From Lithodes maja (Eukaryota; Arthropoda; Malacostraca; Decapoda; Lithodidae): a stretch of DNA of 64,000 nt. Under the pieces are notes generated by a model. It was given only the letters and a program-made list of their open reading frames with translations. It did not search any database and was not told the origin of the DNA. The stretch covers positions 1 to 64,000 of the forward strand of contig JBAKBP010013134.1 in NCBI GenBank assembly GCA_037953745.1, written 5' to 3'. The position numbers and the translations under genes are program-made. This document shows positions 1 through 8,060 of the stretch, piece after piece; position 1 is the stretch's first letter, and every line of letters starts with the position of its first letter.

Positions 1-1538
1 GAAATGTTCGACATTTACGTAACCAGTCCATTACTCTCACCATGGGACATTCTAATATTCAGATCCTTCCACATACCAGGTTCCTTGGTTTAATCTTTGA
101 TACTCACCTCAATTGGAAGAGTCACATTGCCTGCTTAAAGGCACGTTGCCTCCAGAGATTGAATGTTCTGAAAACAGTCGCACGAGTCCATTGGGGCGCA
201 GATCGCGCTACGCTTTTACTGTTCTACAGAGCTACCATCCTCTCAGCCCTAGATTATGGTAGCCCTGTCTATGGCACGGCCTCTGCTTCCACATTAGGAA
301 CCCTCGACAGCGTACACCATTTGGGCATCCGCATTAGCTCGGGGGCATTCCGTTCCTCTCGTGTCTCCAATATCCTATGTGAGGCTGGGACCTTACCTCT
401 AGCCTACCACCGTCGATTAGTCCTCATGCGTACGGCTGTTCGCCTCCGTCATGACCCAACTCTACTAGAACTATTCCATTCCACAGATAACTATCGTTCA
501 ACCATTCCAGTGCCATTCCCGCTATTGTAGATCAACTTGATGCCCAAGCCCCATCTCAACGTCGACATCTCGCTTTACAACATCTTGATGATCACATCCC
601 GGCTGTTTTCATTTACACCGATGGCTCGAAAACTGCGGATGCCGTGGGTTGCGCTGCAGTCTCAGACCATGGCTTGTCTCAAAGTACCTTACACCATCAC
701 TCCACGGTTTTCACTGCTGAATTATGGGCTATTCAAGGTGCTTTAAGCACCATCTCTTCATTGTCGAGGAACTCTCCACGGGTCGTTATCTGTAGTGACT
801 CAAAGAGTGCACTGCAAGCCTTATGTGTATTTGCCCCCAAGGACCCATTGGTCAAGACTATCATCCACACAATACACAAATTACAGTGCGCTAATCGTTC
901 CATCACACTGTGCTGGATCCCCGCGCATGTAGGAATTCCCGGGAATGAGCGTGCGGACTTCCTCGCTAAGCAAGCGTGTCATGGTACACCCTCTACTACT
1001 TTGCTGCGTTCGGAGGATATGCTCCCTGTCCTCCGTCGCCATGTTTATGATGCTTGGCGAGTTGAGTGGAGAGCGCAACCATTAACTGGCCACCTTCGCT
1101 CCATTAAGGATGACATACACTTGTGGCCCTCTTCAATTGATGGTTCACGTGCAGACCAAACCCTATTAACTAGATTACGTTTAGGCCACACGCGCCTCAC
1201 ACATGGTTACCTGATGTCCACCCCTCGTGGTCCACCACCTGAATGCCAACATTGCCATACATCATTGACTGTTTTTCACTTTCTTTGTATTTGTCCCGTC
1301 TATGCATCTGAAAGACGGAGATTCTTGCTGAACACCTCATTACATGGCATCCTCTCTGACTCAGACTCTTTCAAGTTCACCCCTATTCGCCACTTCCTGA
1401 GAGCGATAAATTTATACAATGACATATAACTGCTGACATATATGTGACTTTAAACTCTGTACCACCTCCTCCACCACTAGCCTTGAGAGGGCCTAGGCCC
1501 AGTGGGCTAGTATAAAATAAAAGCATCATCAACAACAA
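1..1538 (+). mobile_element. I/Nimb-like non-LTR retrotransposon, 3' part (copy 1)
   Basis: Left-truncated by the window edge. It carries the RT C-terminus and an RNase H domain, then a 3' UTR of about 100 bases ending in a short (CAA)n tail. The same 3' UTR and tail are found in copy 2 (1538-2613) and, reversed, at 49563-49675, which defines one family. A non-LTR element with a C-terminal RNase H and a short simple-repeat tail fits the I/Nimb group, but the clade is inferred from architecture only. Copy 2 starts exactly where this tail ends. Confidence 0.85.
42..1429 (+). pseudogene. RT C-terminus and RNase H of I/Nimb-like element, broken
   Basis: Residues from 42 to 527 match the region after the RT palm in the longer copy at 49675-51366 (minus): thumb-like sequence beginning MGHSNIQILPHTRFLGLIFD. 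About 109 bases are then missing relative to that copy at 527/528, which shifts the frame and gives a stop at 528-530. The second frame (from 530) holds a complete RNase H with the catalytic pattern IYTDGSK, FTAELWAI, CSDSKSALQAL and WIPAHVGIPGNERAD. A C-terminal Cys/His cluster follows (PPECQHCHTSLTVFHFLCICP), as is common at the end of such proteins. The stop is followed by the element's 3' UTR. Dead because of the deletion; the RNase H segment itself is uninterrupted. Confidence 0.85.
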
Positions 1539-2613
1539 CTCCCCCTCCTAGTCACATCACTCCGTGGACCCTAAAACACCCTACAGTTTGCTTTCACTTA
1601 GCAGATCAACTTGATGCCCAAGCCCCATCTCAACGTCGACATCTCGCTTTACAACATCTTGATGATCACATCCCGGCTGTTTTCATTTACACCGATGGCT
1701 CGAAAACTGCGGATGCCGTGGGTTGCGCTGCAGTCTCAGACCATGGCTTGTCTCAAGGTACCTTACACCATCACTCCACGGTTTTCACTGCTGAATTATG
1801 GGCTATTCAAGGTGCTTTCAGCACCATCTCTTCATTGTCGAGGAACTCTCCACGGGTCGTTATCTGTAGTGACTCAAAGAGTGCACTGCAAGCCTTATGT
1901 GTATTTGCCCCCAGGGACCCATTGGTCAAGACTATCATCCACACAATACACAAATTACAGTGCGCTAATCGTTCCATCACACTGTGCTGGATCCCCGCGC
2001 ATGTAGGAATTCCCGGGAATGAGCGTGCAGACTTCCTCGCGAAGCAAGCGTGTCATGGTACACCCTCTACTACTTTGCTGCGTTCGGAGGATATGCTCCC
2101 TGTCCTCCGTCGCCATGTTTATGACGCTTGGCGAGTTGAGTGGAGAGCGCAACCATTAACTGGCCACCTTCGCTCCATAAGGATGACATACACTTGTGGC
2201 CCTCTTCAATTGATGGTTCACGTGCAGACCAAACCCTATTAACTAGATTACGTTTAGGCCACACGCGCCTCACACATGGTTACCTGATGTCCACCCCTCG
2301 TGGTCCACCACCTGAATGCCAACATTGCCATACATCATTGACTGTTTTTCACTTTCTTTGTATTTGTCCCGTCTATGCATCTGAAAGACGGAGATTCTTG
2401 CTGAACACCTCATTACATGGCATCCTCTCTGACTCAGACTCTTTCAATTTTACCCCTATTCGTCACTTCCTGAGAGCGATAAATTTATACAATGACATAT
2501 AACTGCTGACATATATGTGACTGTAAACTCTGTACCACCTCCTCCACCACTAGCCTTGAGAGGGCCTAGGCCCAGTGGGCTAGTATAAAATAAAAGCATC
2601 ATCAACAACAACA
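1538..2613 (+). mobile_element. I/Nimb-like non-LTR retrotransposon, 5'-truncated copy 2
   Basis: Begins in the stretch that copy 1 lacks (ACTCCCCCTCCTAGTC) directly after the (CAA)n tail of copy 1 and repeats the RNase H region and 3' UTR in the same orientation. Divergence from copy 1 is only scattered single bases. It is either a 5'-truncated insertion into the tail of copy 1 or the product of unequal exchange. Its own tail abuts a DIRS-like ORF at about 2613. Confidence 0.85.
1605..2502 (+). pseudogene. RNase H domain of copy 2, one-base deletion
   Basis: The frame starting near 1605 encodes the same RNase H as copy 1 with all four acidic/His motifs (IYTDGSK, TAELWAI, CSDSKSAL, WIPAHVGIPGNERAD). 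One T is missing at about 2178 compared with copies 1 and 3 (CCATAAGG in place of CCATTAAGG). This moves the C-terminus, including the Cys/His cluster, into another frame (2140-2502). Nothing upstream of the RNase H linker is present, so this could never have made RT. Confidence 0.8.
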
Positions 2614-2791
2614 CATAATAATCGCACTTCTCACATACTTTAGGGTTCCACGTAGCACTCGTCCTATTGATACATTTTACGTGAGAGGTGCAGCGTCTAT
2701 GGGCTGTGAGGGCTAGTTTGGTACAACCCTTGTGTGAGCAGATGTTAATGTCCACGGGGGAGTCGATTTCCTGAAGAGTAATCTTGTTCAT
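2614..2791 (-). pseudogene. DIRS-type gag N-terminus, second divergent family, truncated
   Basis: Reading from an ATG at 2791, the ORF gives MNKITLQEIDSPVD, then a Cys/His block: C-x4-C, then AH-x2-C-x3-VKC-x2-R-x4-W-x4-C-x2-C. The first 65 residues of the gag of DIRS copy A (8061-10673) have the same block with identical spacing: 27 residues from the AH to the last Cys. The sequences otherwise differ strongly, so this is a distinct family. The ORF is cut at about residue 58 by the tail of the non-LTR copy at 1538-2613. I infer the leader (5' UTR) lies to the right, 2792 onward. Confidence 0.6.
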
Positions 2792-3440
2792 CTTGGCTGA
2801 TGTGGAACCCGGGGAGGGGAACCCTATGAATGAGTTCTGGTCTTCCAGTTTGAAGACTCCTCTTGCGAAGCAATCCTTATATTCTTCTCCAGGTGCATAT
2901 GGACCTGAAGAGAAGGGAGATAAGAAACAAAGGGTTCTTTTAGAACGGGAAAGAAAAAACTTGTATTTGTTCCCTGGAAATTAATAAAATAACTAATTAA
3001 TGAGATTACACTTAGCCGATGAACCGGAAACGTCTAGTGTTTTCATAAGTGAACTCACCTTATGGATATAGGTTCTTTAGTGGGGTGAATTCAGCTGCTG
3101 CTGTGGGTAACACTTGGTTTGGTTGTCCAGATTCTTCTTTGGTCACCGTAGCACCTCACCTGATCCTGTTAATCAAAACCAAGGAGTCAATGTTGCATAA
3201 AGAGATGGCAATAATACTTATTTGGCCTACTTAACTTGGGCAAAGTAGTATCTAGCCTTGTATTATTTACTTTAAATAAACTAACTAGATAGAAGTACTA
3301 TTTAAGCTCTCGTATCTATCGTAAGTCTGATAGTGGTGTTAATTACTGGTACCCGGGAGTGTCTCTTAATATGTTAAGACATCCTTATTATAGTATGAGC
3401 AAGCCTCGAGTACCCGGAAATAATTTCTATTTGGGCATGT
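2792..3440. other. Presumed 5' leader of the divergent DIRS-type element; no gene seen
   Basis: No coding sequence I can support. By position it lies upstream of the minus-strand gag fragment ending at 2791. Short ORFs here have no recognisable motif. Confidence 0.3.
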
Positions 3441-3780
3441 CTAGGTAAGGCCTAGAGTATCCGGTAAGTGGCCTACTGGTGTCCGTGCCTTGTTTCCGGT
3501 GGGCTTGTTTTGGTACCAGGGTTTGTTATCGTCGTGACAGCCTCCAGAGTACTCGGCTATGGCCTATTAGTACTCGGGGCTGTGTAGGTAAGGCCTAGAG
3601 TATCCGGTAAATGGTTTATTGGAGTCCGTGGGCTTGTTCTGGACTCCGGGATCGTCATTGTTGTGACAGCCTCCCGCGTACCCGGCTAAGGCCTATTAGT
3701 ACTCGGGGTTGTCTTTAGTTTTTTAAACAGTCTCCAGAGTGACCGGTCGTAGCCTAGTGGTGACCGGGACTGTTTTTTTA
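3440..3780. repeat. GC-rich imperfect tandem repeat, about 130-145 bp unit
   Basis: The string AAGGCCTAGAGTATCCGGTA occurs at about 3448 and again at about 3591, each followed by a similar run (GTGACAGCCTCC ... GGCCTATTAGTACTCGGGG). A third decayed unit follows near 3728. Possibly a repeated regulatory leader like the 150-bp repeats in the leader of DIRS copy A, but no sequence similarity was seen. Confidence 0.6.
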
Positions 3781-3944
3781 CCGGTAGTATTGGTACCTGG
3801 GGCTAGATAAGGTCTAGGGTACCCGGGGGCTTGAGAATTTTCGAAAAAGGGGGTCCGGCGGACTTTGTACTCGTAAGGTTAGGCCTACTCGGCCACGAGT
3901 GTTAATTGGCGATCCGTTATGTAACTTGTACATGTTTTTAAAGT

Positions 3945-4086
3945 TCTCATATCTTTGTAAGTCAGTGAGATATAAATATGTTTTGTAAGTTTTTTATATC
4001 TTTGTAAGTCAGTGAGATATAAATATGTTTATTAAAATTTTATAACTTTAATTTGTTTATATCTTTGTAAGTCAGTGAGATATAAA
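3945..4086. repeat. Short tandem repeat flanking DIRS copy A (three units)
   Basis: ATATCTTTGTAAGTCAGTGA is repeated at about 3949, 4002 and 4062, spaced 53-60 bases. A related unit (ATATCTTTGTAGGTCAGTGA) lies on the other side of DIRS copy A at about 12776, so copy A appears to have inserted inside this array. Confidence 0.8.
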
Positions 4087-4127
4087 TTATAGGTTTGACT
4101 CCTGTAAGGAGATAAAGAAAACCTAAT
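4087..4127 (-). repeat. 3'-terminal hairpin of DIRS copy A
   Basis: TAGGTTT ... AAACCTA encloses the smaller palindrome CTCCTGTAAGGAG. It is present only at the 3' end of the element (also 28825-28863 in copy B) and not at the 5' end, and it is reproduced in the internal complementary region. Confidence 0.75.
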
Positions 4128-4439
4128 ATTTAGTAGTGGCCCCGTAATCATTGACGAACATGCCTATTACATAAGGCATCCTCTTCAAACACTAATCCGC
4201 CGTAGTTTGAATCTACCGCGCAGAGCATTTAAAAACTGAGGAGCCTTCATCATGAGCGCACGCGACCTCACTCATGGCTTCAGTCATTATGAATTGGGTT
4301 CTCACTACGAAAAAACTTCGGAAAAAATAAAAACAAAAAGAAAATAAGAATAACTATCTAATAAGCTTTCCATCATATCGTGGATGTACTTGTGTGGGGA
4401 TCTCTGACCAGACGCTGATTCAGGCGTCATTCCTCCTTC
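4128..4439 (-). repeat. Left inverted terminal repeat of DIRS copy A
   Basis: About 310 bases that match 12446-12755 in inverted orientation almost without gaps. Outermost bases differ between the two ends (CATTACGGGGCC-type at the 3' end, CATGGAGGGGCC-type at the 5' end), as in copy B. Inner boundary is at GAAGGAGGAATGACGCC. Confidence 0.9.
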
Positions 4440-4511
4440 ACTGACATATCAAGTAAACCAAGATCCTTAATACATCAACGAATGGGAAGGGGACGGTCGG
4501 GAGGGCCCCAG

Positions 4512-4620
4512 TCGTCAATGATTACGGGGCCACTACTAAATATTAGGTTTTCTTTATCTCCTTACAGGAGTCAAACCTATAATTTATTAGTGGCCCCTCC
4601 ATCATTGATGAACATGCCTG
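4512..4620 (-). repeat. Internal complementary region (ICR) of DIRS copy A
   Basis: This 109-base block reads CGTCAATGATTACGGGGCC, then the terminal hairpin, then TTATTAGTGGCCCCTCCATC. It equals the 3' end of the element joined directly to its 5' end. In DIRS-1 models the ICR acts as a template bridging the two ends during circular intermediate formation; that role is known for the group and inferred here. Confidence 0.88.
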
Positions 4621-5247
4621 ATTTCTAAGACTGGAGGGGGACATTCGTAATCATATCATAACTCTAGAAAAGTAGATAATAAAAACAACCACATAGTATT
4701 CTTACTCTTGAAAAATATATTTAATCATTGGCGTAGGCCGAAAAAATACAAGAAAAAGGGGTTCAGGCAGGTGCGTGCTTCAAAGAAGCCTGCCTGACAA
4801 AAAATGGGTAACCCTAAAGATTCTGAACACAGATCTGTAGTTACAAAGGCACCCCACTCAACGAGTGGTGACAAAAATAACAAGTTATAAGCTTATATGT
4901 GCACATCATAAACCCCAACATAATCGTGGAGATAAATTGCAAAGGATCTCCACTGATTCTAAAATTAAATTGCTTTCGCAGCTAAAACTACAATAACAAC
5001 CCCGTTGTTTTGTACTAACATTGTACTAGCACAATTTCTCTCTGAGAAATTTTATATCACATTAACCTTACATTGTATCACAGCTCTCATACTCCGGCGG
5101 GGTCTAGGGTGTCCTATGTCAACTGACTGCACCCCCCCCCCCCCCCCCTTTGTGAAAATAAACAAAAGTGACTGTAGGGCCACCTAGACCCTCTGCCTTA
5201 AAGCTATACATGGTAAGGAAGGTTTGTCTAGAGCAACTGACAAGTAT
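4621..5247 (-). other. 3' untranslated region of DIRS copy A
   Basis: No ORF. It contains the conserved hairpin at 4762-4798 and a run of C at about 5133-5150 that varies in length from the G run in copy B (about 27805-27820). Otherwise nearly identical to 27769-28330. Confidence 0.75.
4762..4798. other. Conserved hairpin in DIRS 3' region
   Basis: TTCAGGCAGG and CCTGCCTGA arms around a short loop. The same hairpin occurs in copy B at 28153-28190. Its function is unknown. Confidence 0.6.
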
Positions 5248-5248
5248 C

Positions 5249-6166
5249 TAGACCAAAAACGTATGATTAGACGCCCACAATTGAGTGGACGCGATATCTT
5301 CCACTGAAAAGTTTTTCAGGAAACGTAAAGAGGCTGCCCATTTGCGTAAATCGTGGGCCCTACCCACCACTCCGGGATTACTCTCTTTAATGACTTCGAC
5401 CAGAAGAGATGCTAATCGCCGTTTAAGTAAGCGTTTACCCGTACTTGCTACCCATAAAGCACCTTGGGGGTTTAGAGGAGCTACTCTCAAATATTTGGTT
5501 AGAGCTTGCACTGGACATAGATTATGATGCACCTTTCCCCTTTTTAATGCTGGCACCGTGAACTCTGAAAACACGTGTGCACTGTGCTCATTCTTGGCTA
5601 CAAAACCTGGGGAAGGCGCAATGTAAATACATTCGTTAAGTCTACCAAACCTAAGGCAATTGGGTGTGTTGCTCATCGCCGCCAGCTCAGACACTCTGTT
5701 CCCGGTGGCCAAAGCCATAAGGAAAACCGCCTTTTTTTAAGAGTAAAGCAAAGTCTGCAGTATTTTGGTACAGACGAGAGTGAAGTAAAGACAAAGCTTT
5801 GTCGAGAGACCAAGTAGGCATGAGCTGACGGGGAGGTGGGCGAAGTGTAAAACAAGCTCTCATAAAACCTGTTTCCTCCGCCACCGGTATGGAAAGACCT
5901 GTAAGGTCTAAAAAGGGCACTCTAATTGCAGTTAAGTGATTTTTTAATGTTACCACCGATAAATGTTTCTGTTCAAACAGATAATTCAAGTAATTGAAAA
6001 CTAAAGCCACTGACGGCACATTCTGTTCCGTTCTGACAATCCAGGAAGTAAAGGCTTGCCAATGTGAGTGATACTGACGTTTCGTAGACCGAGTATATTG
6101 ATTGATTAATTTATTAGTCACATCTCTACCGTATGGTGCCAGCCACTTGGCCTCCTGAATGTCCAT
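5249..6166 (-). pseudogene. Tyrosine recombinase of DIRS copy A, two frameshifts
   Basis: Would catalyse integration of a circular DNA copy. The N-terminal SAM-like part (from MDIQEAKWLAPYG at 6166) and the catalytic part are both recognisable: the first Arg in ATGNRVSELAA and the H-x2-R box in AHDLRKWAAS. Copy B has the intact version. Here one extra A in an A-run near 5735 breaks the frame just before ATGNR. One extra G at about 5253 changes TFLSRYLS to TFLV-stop, so the nucleophilic Tyr that follows the H-x2-R box is lost. The start overlaps the end of the upstream ORF by 49 bases in another frame. Non-functional. Confidence 0.9.
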
Positions 6167-8043
6167 AATGCAAAAGTCAGCGAGGTCGCTAGGTTGCCAA
6201 TCGTGTCTAAGTGGAAATACCCGACCGGGAGCGATACCGGGTCCGGGCACCACGTTTTCAATTGCTGGTACCACAACTGCGCCGGCCACAGGGGCGCGAT
6301 TAGCGAGACTAAGCCTCGATAATCTCGTAGTTTGTTCACTACGTGGCACATTAGTGACGCATCTGGCGGCGGAAACAGATAGATGGAGCTCCATCTGTTC
6401 CAGTCTGTCACTAGGGCGTCTGGCCCCCCTGCCGGCGTTATCGCCCGGCGGGTGAGGTATAGAGGGAGTTTGTGAGTCTCCTCGGACGCAAAAAGATCCA
6501 CTTGTGGATGGGAGAGCTCTGCAATCATTAGGTTGAAAATGGGTTGCTTGAGCTCCCATTCTACTGTCGTGCTCTGTCTCCGGGACAGAGCGTCTGCCCA
6601 GACGTTCGCTACGCCTGGGAGATAAGATGCGTGAAGGTAGATTTCTAGTCTGTTGGCTAGAGTAAAAATCTCTTCCGACACGTTTAGCAACCCCCTTGAC
6701 CTCGTTGATCCTTGCTTCTGAATACAGTGAACCGCATTCAGATTGTCCATTCTGAAGGCCACCGACTTGCCCCGTAATGCCGGGCCGTGAGCCTGAAGGA
6801 AATACAAGGGGACTAGTAATTCTTTGACATTGATGTGAGAGATTTCTAAGTGGGACCAAAGCCCCTGACCCTGGTGCCCCTGATTTGATTGAAATCCCCA
6901 ACCTATTGTGCCTGACGCATCCGTGTCTATCCATACCGTTGGTGGAGGAGAAATCCATTACATTATTGAGTACAACGTTTCCCTCTTTGCCCAGGCCGCT
7001 AGCAAGGTGTGGATTAATTTCGGGATGGGCCATAATTTTCCCGCCGGTAAGAGCGGGAAATATTTGTTGCCTTCCAATATTAATCGTTTTACTTTCAACC
7101 GGCCCAACTTGACAGTTAGTTGAATCCAGTTGAGAGAGCCGACCAGAGACTCCCAGACCCTTCGCGTCGTAGTCAGACTGTGAAGAAACATGAACAGTTT
7201 CCTGCGAAACCTGTTGCGATTGTCCACACTCTGACTCAGAGTGAGAGCGGCCGTGTCCCAGACCAGCCCTATCCACTGAATTACTCGTGAGGGAACAAGG
7301 TTTGACTTTACCAGATTTACCTTGAAGCCTAGAGTTTTTACATGATTTAAAATGATATTGACATGTTTTATGCATAAATGTTGTGTCTCTGCCACCACCA
7401 GCCAGTCGTCCAGATACCACAACACTCTGATCCCCTGTTTTAACAATGGCATCAGGGCTTGCCGGACTAATTTCGTGAATAATCGAGGTGCTAGGTTCAA
7501 ACCGAACGGCATCCTTTGAAAAACAAAATTTTGGTGCCTGATCCGTAAGGCCAAAAACCTTTGAAATCTTTTGTTGACCGATACGTGCCAATAGGCGTCT
7601 GTCAGGTCTAGTGAACACATCCAACCTCCCGGCGGAAGTGTTAGCCTGATTTGGTGTACTGTTAACATTCTGAAAGATTCGTTGTGAATGTGAAGGTTCA
7701 GGTAAGACAGGTCTACGACCGGCCTCATCTGAACACTGTCCCTTTTGGGAACCAAAAATAGTTTGGACGTGAATACAGGGTAATTTGGGGGGACCGGGAT
7801 GATGACATTCTTGGCAATCATTTCCTGGACCAGTGACTCCACCTCTAAAGAAACAAAATTCGCCGTTGTCGGCTGACGTAAGCGAGGTCGTCGGAGCCAG
7901 TGCCAAGTGATGCCTTTGCGAGCCACCATCCGTGCCCAAGTGTTTAATGGCCATGCCTGGTGACACGTTCGGAACGACCCAGTTAGCAGACAAGGGTTCG
8001 CCGGCTGTACTACCCTCGGGTCCTCCGGCCTTAAAGTTGGCAC
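6118..8043 (-). pseudogene. RT / RNase H / Dam-like methyltransferase of DIRS copy A, one nonsense codon
   Basis: RT motifs in order: VPKRDSVQMRPVVDLSYLN, the catalytic Asp block CSLDLTDAYWHVSV, FQRMPFGLNLAPRLFTKL and the active-site LWYLDDWLVVAE. RNase H follows (VWIDTDASGTIGWGF, MDNLNAVHCIQ, ASYLPGVANVWADALSR). Last is the methyltransferase-like segment typical of DIRS elements (PQVDLFASEETHKLP ... WPAQLWYQQLKTW). A stop TAA at 6958-6960 sits where copy B has TCA (Ser), between RT and RNase H; downstream sequence is open to 6118. No other break seen. Frame opens 18 bases after the gag stop at 8061, so translation probably needs reinitiation or a separate transcript. Confidence 0.92.
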
Positions 8044-8060
8044 CGGGAGTGAGAGAGACT

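Noticed and set aside
5687..7993. 768-codon open frame on the minus strand of DIRS copy A
   Set aside because: Only its last third is the recombinase frame; the rest is a shadow of the RT/RNase H ORF, whose motifs are in another frame. The same shadow appears at 24394-25755 and 26122-26787 in copy B.
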